The position numbers and the translations under genes were made by a program. Below are positions 18,134 to 26,261 of a stretch of 64,000 nucleotides of DNA, piece after piece. The notes under the pieces were generated by a model. That model saw only the letters and a list, made by a program, of their open reading frames with translations, ran no database searches and was not told where the DNA came from. The stretch is from Pedobacter punctiformis (GTDB lineage: Bacteria; Bacteroidota; Bacteroidia; Sphingobacteriales; Sphingobacteriaceae), in assembly GCF_027213715.1 (NCBI RefSeq), contig NZ_JAPWGM010000004.1:124001-188000 (forward strand), in the 5' to 3' direction. Position 1 is the first letter of the stretch. Each line of letters opens with the position of its first letter.

Positions 18134-19753
18134 ATGAGAATTATAAATCATAAAAATTTTGTAAGCCAAACAATGGTGTTAATGCTTTTCTTAACACTGG
18201 CTATATTTTCTTGTAAAAAGCAAGAGCTGATTGGAGAAGATCCTTATGCCGGAGGAAAGCAGCCGCTGGGTATAAAATTCTCGGCAGATGTTCCTGATCC
18301 GGAGATAGGTACGCAGGGTGGCGAGGTTAATGTAAATGTAAGAGGATTACTAAAATACAAGGACAAATTTAAATTTCTGATTAATGAGGTTGAAGCAACA
18401 GTATTGGCTTTAACGGACAGTACAATCAGAGTAAAAATACCAGATAATGCCAGTACCGGAGGCTTTTCTGTAATGCTTGATGGCCAAACCTTTTTTGGCC
18501 CGAACTTTACAATTGATGGAAAAGTAAGTCTGGATGGCTCCTTTTTAGCAGTCAACGGTTCTAATGGCAGTATATATGATATTTTAAAACTACCTACTTC
18601 TAATTACTTTCTGGGTGGTTCATTTACTGATTTTGACAATAAAGCAACCGCTAAAGTGCCAATTGGAGGTGTAGCGCAAATAACAGCACAGGGCGCCTAT
18701 GCAAGTACACTGAATTTTGGTAAAGGGGCTAATGGTGTGGTATACAGTGTTAACCGGTTACCTAATGGCCAATATATTATAGCCGGACTATTTGGCAATT
18801 TTAACAATAGAAAAAATATAAATAGCATTACCCGCTTAAATAGTGATGGTACATTAGATTCGACCATTATTCAGGTGATTAACCCAACTCCGTTAGAAAT
18901 CAGAAAAAATGTAGATACGGTACCAACTTTTAATGGTGGAGTGGATGGGGTAATCAGAAAAACCTTTGTTCAAAATAACATGATAACCATAGTTGGAACT
19001 TTTCAATACTACGCTAGATATTTCTACGAACGTTCTACTTATGATAACAAAGTATTGGATGCAACCAGAATGAGGCAGCTTGTTCGTGTTAAAATTGATG
19101 GAACGATGGATTCTACTTTCAATTTTGATCCTGCGGTTAGACAAAGCTATGCAGGAGGCAATGGTGCAATTAACGATGCATTTATGCAGCCGGATGGAAA
19201 AATTGTTATTGTAGGTAGTTTTACAACCTTTAACGGATCTCCGGCAAATCATATTGCACGGATCAATACCGATGGAACCTTAGATGCTAGTTTTAATGCA
19301 GGCGCAGGTACAAATGATGATATTACATCTATAACCTATAATTCGGTTACCCAAAAAATTATCATCTCCGGATTATTTAATAGTTATAATGGTACCTCCA
19401 GATCGGGTGTTGCCATGTTAAATGCTAATGGTTCAATAGATAATTCATTCTCATTCAGTAATTTATCAGGTGGCGTTCCAACGTTTGCCTCGCAACTGGA
19501 TAATGGGAAAATAATTGTTTCCGGCCAGTTTAATAAATATAATGACGTTGTCAGACAGGGTTTTATGGTGCTAAATGCTGATGGAAAGCTAGCATCGGGT
19601 TATAATAACTCAGGTGCTTTCCAGGGTCAGATTTACAGAATGGTTGAAACCACATCATCTTTAGGTAACCCTGCGGTGATTTTAACAGGTTTCATTAGTA
19701 AATTTGACAATAAGAAAGTTGGCAACATTGTTCGTGTAGAACTTAAGCCTTAA
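18134..19753 (+). CDS. Surface lipoprotein with IPT-like domain and delta-60 repeats (DUF5008-like)
   Basis: 539 residues, lipobox IFSC then KKQ. Residues about 45-125 look like an IPT/TIG β-sandwich (GTQGGEVNVNVRG ... IRVKIPDNASTGGFSVMLDG). From about 135 to the end there are delta-60-type repeats with a recognisable unit: RLNSDGTLDSTI, RVKIDGTMDSTF, RINTDGTLDASF, MLNANGSIDNSF. These suggest a β-propeller-like fold. The N-terminal stretch DPYAGGKQPLGIKF resembles what I remember of DUF5008 proteins in Bacteroidota SusCD loci; that label is tentative. A surface binding or scaffold protein is the likely role. Confidence 0.7.
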   Translation: MRIINHKNFVSQTMVLMLFLTLAIFSCKKQELIGEDPYAGGKQPLGIKFSADVPDPEIGTQGGEVNVNVRGLLKYKDKFKFLINEVEATVLALTDSTIRVKIPDNASTGGFSVMLDGQTFFGPNFTIDGKVSLDGSFLAVNGSNGSIYDILKLPTSNYFLGGSFTDFDNKATAKVPIGGVAQITAQGAYASTLNFGKGANGVVYSVNRLPNGQYIIAGLFGNFNNRKNINSITRLNSDGTLDSTIIQVINPTPLEIRKNVDTVPTFNGGVDGVIRKTFVQNNMITIVGTFQYYARYFYERSTYDNKVLDATRMRQLVRVKIDGTMDSTFNFDPAVRQSYAGGNGAINDAFMQPDGKIVIVGSFTTFNGSPANHIARINTDGTLDASFNAGAGTNDDITSITYNSVTQKIIISGLFNSYNGTSRSGVAMLNANGSIDNSFSFSNLSGGVPTFASQLDNGKIIVSGQFNKYNDVVRQGFMVLNADGKLASGYNNSGAFQGQIYRMVETTSSLGNPAVILTGFISKFDNKKVGNIVRVELKP

Positions 19754-19784
19754 CTATTTAAATGAATATTCATAACCACGAAAT

Positions 19785-21545
19785 ATGAAAAATCTAGAAA
19801 AAAACACAGCAACAAATGTCTTCCGGTCATTAACCGCGGCGGTTTGCCTGGCATTTGTGTTATTATTTGGATCGTCTTGTAATAAAGATTTTCCAAATAC
19901 CTTAAACACAAATTATAAAAACGATACGACAGGAATAAATAATAAAACCCGTAAGGTACTATACATTATTATGGATGGTGTTAGAGGCAAGGCTTTACGA
20001 GCTTTAAATCCTCCTGTTCTGGCTCAGATAGTTAAAAAATCTATTTATGCCTATGACGGATTAACGGATTATCAAACCTCAACCATGACAAATGCAACCG
20101 CGTGGTCTAATATGATTACCGGTGTAACAAGTGATAAACATAAGGTTACAACAGAAAACTTTTCAGGAAATCAGATCGCTTCTTTTCCCAGTTTGTTTAC
20201 ACGTTTTAGGCAAACAAATCCAAATTTGAGATCGGTATCCATTGCTGCATCTAAAATTTTTAATGATAATTTAGCTAAAGATGCAACAGTAACGCTTAAT
20301 TATGAAAATGATGATGCAAAAGTTAAAGATGGCGTAATAGAAGAATTCAAAAAAGATGATGCAGGTATTGTAGTTGCACAATTTCATAGCGCAGAGGTGG
20401 CTGGTGCAGCAAGCGGTTATACCGATGCTTCAACAAATTACATTAACGCAATAAAACAGCAGGATACTTATATAGGTGAAATTATGACAGCACTTCAAGG
20501 CCGGAAAACTTTTGCTTCAGAAGACTGGCTAGTGGTAATTGCTTCAAATAAAGGCGGTGTAATTCCTGCAATTCCGAACAATCCGGATAAAACCGTTTAT
20601 GCTGATGACACCCGTAATAACTTTATTATATTTTATAACCCGAGATTTGTATCTCAGTTTGTGCCTAAACCTGATTCTGATAAATTACCGTATAGTGGCG
20701 CAGCTCCGAATTTTACCGGTACAAACAGTGCATTTTCTTTTGCAAAATTACCAAATGCGACCATTGGAAATTTTGGAACCGGTGATTTTACCTTCCAATG
20801 TAAGATCAGGTATGATGGCCCCGCTAGTAATTACCCTTCATTTATTTCTAAAAGGGCAAGTTTTACCGCTGGAGTACCTGGTTGGGTTTTATTTTTAGAA
20901 GGAGATATCTTTCAGTTAAATATGAGCCAGGTTGGACAAGGAAATACACAGGTAAGCGGTGGAACAATCAGAGATGGTATATGGCACTCCATAGCTTTTA
21001 AAGTTTGGATGAATGGAAGCGTACGTACTGTAACCATGTATAAAGATGGTGTAAAAGGTCTGGATAAGGTGATAACCAATGTTGGTAATTTTGATTCGCC
21101 AGCTCCGCTGACTCTTGGAGGTAATTTTATTTCAGGAGAAGGGGGAACAATAGACCTTTTAATTAAAGAAGTGGCTATGTTTAATGTGGCTATTCCTGAT
21201 GCAGCAATTTTAGCCAATATGCGTAAAACAACTATTGATGCAACATTTCCAAACTATAATAACTTAGTGGGTTACTGGCCGGCAAATGAAGGTGGAGGAA
21301 GCACATTGGCAGACTTATCTGGTAAGGCTGGGAACTTTACAATGTCTTCAACCGCGAAATGGAAAACTTTTACAGATTTTTCACCAAACCTTGATCCAAC
21401 AGTAAGTGAAGCCACTTATATGGTTGTTCCTAATAATGTTGATATTCCTTTTCAGATTTATACCTGGATGGGGGTGATTATTCAACCTTCATGGCAGCTA
21501 AAAGGCAAATCATGGAAACCTAATTATACGGATGTTAGGATATAA
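19785..21545 (+). CDS. Alkaline-phosphatase-fold/LamG lipoprotein, metal site degenerate
   Basis: 586 residues; lipoprotein signal with lipobox GSSC then NKD. The N-terminal half (about 50-290) has the alkaline phosphatase/phosphodiesterase superfamily layout: KVLYIIMDGVRGKAL (first metal Asp), a TNATAWSNMITG stretch where the nucleophile would lie, and LVVIASNKGG where active members have T-DHGG. The second motif has Lys in place of the metal-binding His and Asn in place of Asp, so this copy is probably catalytically impaired. The C-terminal part (about 310-510) is a LamG/concanavalin-like domain (WHSIAFKVWMNG, GYWPANEGGG). Resembles DUF4983-type proteins (tentative). A second paralogue lies two genes downstream. 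Confidence 0.7.
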   Translation: MKNLEKNTATNVFRSLTAAVCLAFVLLFGSSCNKDFPNTLNTNYKNDTTGINNKTRKVLYIIMDGVRGKALRALNPPVLAQIVKKSIYAYDGLTDYQTSTMTNATAWSNMITGVTSDKHKVTTENFSGNQIASFPSLFTRFRQTNPNLRSVSIAASKIFNDNLAKDATVTLNYENDDAKVKDGVIEEFKKDDAGIVVAQFHSAEVAGAASGYTDASTNYINAIKQQDTYIGEIMTALQGRKTFASEDWLVVIASNKGGVIPAIPNNPDKTVYADDTRNNFIIFYNPRFVSQFVPKPDSDKLPYSGAAPNFTGTNSAFSFAKLPNATIGNFGTGDFTFQCKIRYDGPASNYPSFISKRASFTAGVPGWVLFLEGDIFQLNMSQVGQGNTQVSGGTIRDGIWHSIAFKVWMNGSVRTVTMYKDGVKGLDKVITNVGNFDSPAPLTLGGNFISGEGGTIDLLIKEVAMFNVAIPDAAILANMRKTTIDATFPNYNNLVGYWPANEGGGSTLADLSGKAGNFTMSSTAKWKTFTDFSPNLDPTVSEATYMVVPNNVDIPFQIYTWMGVIIQPSWQLKGKSWKPNYTDVRI

Positions 21546-21584
21546 TAAACAAATTAATACTTAAAGGCCTATTATTTCTTAAAT

Positions 21585-23537
21585 ATGAAACGTAACAAAT
21601 TTTTACTCCAAATAACATTCCTGATTTTACTGCTCAGCACGGCTGCCTGTAAAAAATATGGATATGAAGTTGAAGATGGTTATACTGATGGTTCCAAAAC
21701 GCCAAATACTTCCTCTTCAATTGATACCAACATGTCTGTAGTAGACAGGACAATGTATGCTAAAGCGCGTATTTTTCCCGGTTTGGTAGACAACAGCGAA
21801 CCTCGTGTAAAGGATCAGAAATTTACACTTGATCTGAATTTTTCAGCTCAGAATGCGAGTAACCTGCGTATTCAGGTAGCGCCTGAACCACAATTTAGTA
21901 CGGGTTATTATGCGGCCCCGGGTGAGCTGATTAAAATTATTGTACCCGATGGAATTAATGGTTTAAGCATGCAAATTGGTGGTCATACTGATAATTTAAC
22001 CGGTAAAGTTCCATTACTTAGAGATCCGATTATTTATAGTGTAAAACAACTATATCCGGGTGTTAATTATGTGCGTAATTTATATGGCGGTACCATTTAC
22101 ATAAGGGCGGCATTTGCTTTCCCAAAACCGGTTGAGTTCACTATTTCTGGTGCGGTTGTTTCTCCTGATTTTGTATTGGGAGTTACCCAGGATGCTGCAT
22201 GGGTAGCGCAGGTTAAGGCATCTAATGTGCCATGGCTAGAGATGCGTGCCAAAAGAGTTGTGTTTTTGATTCCAAGAGATTTTGTAATCAGAAAATTTAC
22301 TTCCAGTGAACCACTAACTAATCCAACTGCAGTAATGACAGAGTGGAATAATAAGTTTGATTTGGATTATAATGCCTGGATGGGACTTTCGGATAATGCT
22401 CCGGATGTAAAAGACAGAAGTCCGCAAGGTCCATGGAGAGGCGTTTTAGATATTCAGTTGACCGCCGGTTACGGACATAGCGGTTTCCCTTTTGTTGGTC
22501 AAATGGACGATGAATGGTTTAACAGTTTTACCAGTTTAAAACAACTTTTAACAGGCACCAACTGGGGTACTTACCATGAATTCGGTCACAATTGTCAGCA
22601 ACCACTTGTATGGAGCTGGAGCACTTTGGGTGAAACGACAAATAACCTGTTCTCATTTAAAGTGGCTAAAAGAAATGGTGTTGCTTTTAATATTTTACAT
22701 GGAGTAAATCACGATTATGTGACTGCTGCACTGGCATTCGCGGCAAGTACACCTGCGGCTGGCGTAACCAAAAATTTTGACACTGATCCATTATTCGTGG
22801 ATGTAAATGAAGGCCCTTTCAGAAAAATCAATCCTTTTATACAGTTATTTGAAAAGTATGGGTACGATATGATGACTTACTTTTATACCAGTGCAAGACA
22901 TGCATCCCGATTATCATTTAATGATATTGATAAACATGATTTTACTTATGAAAGAGCATCTGAATATGCCCAAACAGATTTAGCTGCTTTTTTTGAAGCA
23001 TGGGGTATCTTAATAAGTACACAATCTCAGGCTAAAATTTCGGCAAAATATCCTCCTTTAAAAGTTAAGCTGTGGACGTATAATATATTTACTAAAGCCG
23101 GTGGTACAGCAGCTATAGTACCTACAATGACAGCAAGTTCTGAAGAAACAAATGGTGAAGGAGCAGTTAATGGCAGGGCTGCAACCTTACTTGATGGCAA
23201 TACGGCAACATACTGGCACTCTGCATGGCAAACCGCTCCAATTGGTGCATTTCCTTACACTTTAACTTATAATTTAGGCTATTCACAAACTTTAAGAGGC
23301 TTGTACTTTACACCGAGGGCAAGTGCAGGACAAAGACCAAAAAATGTTGATATATTAAGTAGTGCAGATAACGTAACTTTTACGGCAGTTGCATCTACTC
23401 AAATACCAAACGCGGCAACGCAGTATAACTTTATTTTCCCTGCACCGGTAAAAGCAAAATATTATAGAATAGTGATTAAAGATTCCTGGAATACTGGAAC
23501 AAATGCTTCATTATCTGAAGTAGGTGCAATTCAATAA
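21585..23537 (+). CDS. M60 family (enhancin/peptidase M60-like) metallopeptidase lipoprotein
   Basis: 650 residues with lipobox TAAC then KKY. The zinc-peptidase motif HEFGH is at residues 331-335 with a plausible third ligand Glu350 (H-X14-E), fitting the gluzincin pattern of M60/PF13402. Characterised family members, such as Bacteroides BT4244, act on mucin-type O-glycoproteins. N-terminal β domain (about 70-220, with RDPIIYSVKQLYPGVNYVRNLYGGTIYI) precedes the catalytic part. The C-terminal ~150 residues look like an F5/8-type C (discoidin) carbohydrate-binding domain (TASSEETNGEGAVNGRA, LDGNTATYWHSAW). Catalytic residues look intact. It is the only clear hydrolase with an intact active site in the operon, which points to glycoprotein substrates. 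Confidence 0.88.
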   Translation: MKRNKFLLQITFLILLLSTAACKKYGYEVEDGYTDGSKTPNTSSSIDTNMSVVDRTMYAKARIFPGLVDNSEPRVKDQKFTLDLNFSAQNASNLRIQVAPEPQFSTGYYAAPGELIKIIVPDGINGLSMQIGGHTDNLTGKVPLLRDPIIYSVKQLYPGVNYVRNLYGGTIYIRAAFAFPKPVEFTISGAVVSPDFVLGVTQDAAWVAQVKASNVPWLEMRAKRVVFLIPRDFVIRKFTSSEPLTNPTAVMTEWNNKFDLDYNAWMGLSDNAPDVKDRSPQGPWRGVLDIQLTAGYGHSGFPFVGQMDDEWFNSFTSLKQLLTGTNWGTYHEFGHNCQQPLVWSWSTLGETTNNLFSFKVAKRNGVAFNILHGVNHDYVTAALAFAASTPAAGVTKNFDTDPLFVDVNEGPFRKINPFIQLFEKYGYDMMTYFYTSARHASRLSFNDIDKHDFTYERASEYAQTDLAAFFEAWGILISTQSQAKISAKYPPLKVKLWTYNIFTKAGGTAAIVPTMTASSEETNGEGAVNGRAATLLDGNTATYWHSAWQTAPIGAFPYTLTYNLGYSQTLRGLYFTPRASAGQRPKNVDILSSADNVTFTAVASTQIPNAATQYNFIFPAPVKAKYYRIVIKDSWNTGTNASLSEVGAIQ

Positions 23538-23564
23538 TGGTTAACAATTAATTAAGAATTAAAA

Positions 23565-25259
23565 ATGAACAACATAAGCAAAAACATCAAAGTATTATCC
23601 TTTGCAATACTTTGCGTTGGATTAACCATTGTTGGTTGTAAAAAATATGATAATCCACCACCCGTTTTCGAAGAACTTGACAATAGTGACAGGGTGATCC
23701 AAAGAAAAGTTCTGGTGATTAGCATTGATGGGGTGACGGGGTCGGAATTGAATACCATTGCTCCGCCGATAATTACAGATTTAGCAAAAACGGGGAAATA
23801 CACCTATAATGTATTGCGTGGTGCAGTAACCACCGATGCAAGTTCATGGGTATCTATGCTTACCGGAACAAGTTACAGTAAACATCAGATTAAAGATGAT
23901 GTTACGTTTCGTCGCCCGCCTGCTGATGATGAACATGGTGCAGTGGTTTATTATCGTAATGTACTGGATTATGTAATGCAATATAAAAGCATAAAGACAG
24001 CCTTTGTTACACCTTGGTCTCAGCTTAGAGGTTATATGAAACAGGCCGATTATGCTCCGAATGTTTCAACCGATATTGCTGTAAAAGATTCGACAATTAA
24101 TTTACTTAATACAAGTAACAGCTTAGGAGCAGTTATCGTTAATTTTAAAGATGTGCAAACAGCAGGCTTAGCTGGTAGTTTTACGGCATCTAATGCAGGC
24201 TACAAAGCAGCAATTTTAAAATCTGATGAATATGTCGGTAATATTTTAACAGCATTAAAAGCGAGAAAAAATTATGCAGCTGAAGACTGGCTGGTAATTG
24301 TAACCACTAACCATGGGGGTAGCGAAGCAGATTCAAAACCTGGTTTTATAGTGCTTTCGAATAAAAATTTTAAAGGACAGGAAGTCAAAAAATCCGGTTT
24401 TAATACTGTTCTATTTAATAATACGAGTATTAATGCTTCAGTTCCGAATGATAACGGTTTATACGATTCGGGTTCAAGTAAAGATTTTACCGTTCAAATG
24501 CAGGTAAAGTTCAACTCGCTTACTTCGTATCCAGGCTTCTTATCCAAAGGATCAAATTTAGATTTATCAAAAATGACCGGGTGGTTATTTATGGAGACCG
24601 GAAGTAATTGGGCAGCTGTTTTGGGTGGAACTGGAAATGGAGGTACTGGAAAAACTCAGATTAACGGGGGCGCTATCGGTGATTTGCAATGGCACACGTT
24701 AACTATGACAGTAAAAACCGTTAATGCTACTACCAGAACAGTGAGTACCTATACTGATGGGAATTTAAACGCAACAGCTAATATTTCAAACACCAAAAGT
24801 TTGGCTACTACCGAAAAACTAACATTGGGATATAAAAATGTTGATAACGGAGGTGGTGCTTTAAATTTCCACGGAGCAGACCTGATTTATTTTAATACAG
24901 CCTTAGATGCTGCAACCATTAAAGCAAACATTGCCTTAAAAGATATAACTAAACACCCTAATTATGCTAATGTTACGGGTTACTGGCCAATTAATGAAGG
25001 TGGAGAAGGCTTGGCTACAAATGCAGCACCTGGAGGTTATGATATGTTTTTAAATGGTGGTTTTACCTGGAAAGGATTGGGTATTGATGTGCCTGCTTCG
25101 GTAACACCTGATGCAAATGCTACCGGTAAATCTATTATTGTAACTCCGGCAACTATTACAGCAGCAGCAATGTATTGGCTGAAAATTCCAATTTTGCCTG
25201 AATTTGGAATTGATGGAAATCCGGTTCTAAATCAATTTGAAGTAGAATTTTTAAAATAA
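23565..25259 (+). CDS. Alkaline-phosphatase-fold/LamG lipoprotein, second paralogue
   Basis: 564 residues; lipobox IVGC then KKY. Superfamily landmarks: KVLVISIDGVTGSEL (first metal Asp), TTDASSWVSMLTG (nucleophile region), and LVIVTTNHGGSEAD, which keeps the metal-binding His-Gly-Gly of the DHGG motif but has Asn for Asp. The C-terminal half is LamG-like (DFTVQMQVKFNSL, WHTLTMTVK, GYWPINEGGEG), ending with a conserved tail. It is a clear paralogue of the 586-residue protein upstream and retains more of the active site. A surface phosphodiesterase or phosphatase activity is possible but the nucleophile cannot be assigned with confidence. Last gene of the operon, followed by a strong terminator. 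Confidence 0.72.
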   Translation: MNNISKNIKVLSFAILCVGLTIVGCKKYDNPPPVFEELDNSDRVIQRKVLVISIDGVTGSELNTIAPPIITDLAKTGKYTYNVLRGAVTTDASSWVSMLTGTSYSKHQIKDDVTFRRPPADDEHGAVVYYRNVLDYVMQYKSIKTAFVTPWSQLRGYMKQADYAPNVSTDIAVKDSTINLLNTSNSLGAVIVNFKDVQTAGLAGSFTASNAGYKAAILKSDEYVGNILTALKARKNYAAEDWLVIVTTNHGGSEADSKPGFIVLSNKNFKGQEVKKSGFNTVLFNNTSINASVPNDNGLYDSGSSKDFTVQMQVKFNSLTSYPGFLSKGSNLDLSKMTGWLFMETGSNWAAVLGGTGNGGTGKTQINGGAIGDLQWHTLTMTVKTVNATTRTVSTYTDGNLNATANISNTKSLATTEKLTLGYKNVDNGGGALNFHGADLIYFNTALDAATIKANIALKDITKHPNYANVTGYWPINEGGEGLATNAAPGGYDMFLNGGFTWKGLGIDVPASVTPDANATGKSIIVTPATITAAAMYWLKIPILPEFGIDGNPVLNQFEVEFLK

Positions 25260-25315
25260 ATCAATCATTTAGTTAAAACAGATGCTGTCTGTTGAACGCT
25301 TAAATATCTCTCTCA

Positions 25316-25343
25316 AAAAAGGATGCTCACGGGCATCCTTTTT
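25316..25343 (+). terminator. Rho-independent terminator of the SusCD/M60 operon
   Basis: Perfect 11-base stem (AAAAAGGATGC / GCATCCTTTTT) with a six-base loop and a T-run inside the 3' arm, 57 bases after the last operon stop. Marks the end of the 19 kb transcript. Confidence 0.9.
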
Positions 25344-25575
25344 CGTTATAAAATACTGAACCGGGTATCATTTATAATCGTATAACATCAATATTTCAGA
25401 GCCTTTTATTTATTCATTTCGTTCATTTTGGTTGCTTTAAATTAATTGATAATGGTTATACATAAATTTATTACAGACATTATTTGACCGGGTGATCAAA
25501 AGGCGTTTAAGTATATTTCAAATTTAAGCGTTCAATAATAGGTTCAAATTTATACGGAGCAATTGAGAACTGAAA
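25344..25575. other. Intergenic leader before the receiver-domain gene
   Basis: About 230 A/T-rich bases without a reading frame of note. I see no repeat or strong hairpin after the terminator; the promoter of the receiver gene should lie here but no clear -7/-33 pair stands out. Confidence 0.4.
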
Positions 25576-25983
25576 ATGAGTGAGAAAATGATTTTAAATA
25601 ACAGACCCGACAATGTGTTACTGATTTCCGAAAGTCAGGAAACCGAAAAATTAATTTCAGCGTATTTATTTGATGCTGAAATAGAATTTAATGTCGCGGA
25701 AAGTATAGAAGATGCCTGCGAATTATTGAAGAAAAATAAATTCAAACTGATTTTATTGGATATTCATTTAAACGATTTAAATGAACTCTATGCCATTAAA
25801 ATGTTAAAAGACAAAAATATCAATGTTCCAATTGTTGTGCTTACTGATGAATTGCAAGGGTTGGAAGTCGGAAAATATTTTAACCTCGGGATCAGCGGTT
25901 GTATATCAAAACCAGTAAGTAAAATGGATTTAGCTGGAATAACTACACAGTTTCTGCAATACGAATATGCTGCTACTCTTTAA
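25576..25983 (+). CDS. Stand-alone atypical response-regulator receiver domain
   Basis: 135 residues, essentially one receiver domain and no output domain. Asp62 (LLLDIHL) is the phosphoacceptor position, Thr90 (VVLTD) and Lys112 (ISKPV) are the conserved switch residues. The usual acidic pair after the first strand is replaced by Ser18-Glu19 (LLISESQE), leaving one acid to hold magnesium, so phosphorylation may be weak or absent. An in-frame ATG five codons in is an alternative start. It stands alone between the operon terminator and exonuclease III, and no histidine kinase lies nearby. Role unknown. Confidence 0.8.
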   Translation: MSEKMILNNRPDNVLLISESQETEKLISAYLFDAEIEFNVAESIEDACELLKKNKFKLILLDIHLNDLNELYAIKMLKDKNINVPIVVLTDELQGLEVGKYFNLGISGCISKPVSKMDLAGITTQFLQYEYAATL

Positions 25984-26261
25984 TTATAAATCTTAAGTTC
26001 CTTATTCTAAAGTATCAAATACTTGAAATTTGTCACAAAAAAGGAGACGAAGTAATTAAACCCCGTCCCCAATCTAAATTAACGCTCTCAGGAAACAAAA
26101 CTGGGCAATTTGTATGAAGATTTTATGAATTAATCAGGTTTGATTCATAACAATTGGATTAATTTTTAATTTATTTAAAGCAAAATGTAATTGAAAAAGT
26201 TATTTATTGATGTAACTAATCGATTAAAAGCATAGCTTTATTTTATTAAAAAATCATTGTA

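Noticed and set aside
18893-19252. 119-codon minus-strand frame opposite the delta-60 lipoprotein gene
   Set aside because: Composition and lack of motifs fit an antisense shadow of the repeat-containing gene; the gene on the other strand is part of a tight operon.
26039-26069. Hairpin GGAGACG...CGTCCCC with T-run on the minus strand
   Set aside because: It would terminate a minus-strand transcript, but no minus-strand gene lies to its right; stem has a wobble pair. Probably chance, or an antisense end that cannot be shown here.
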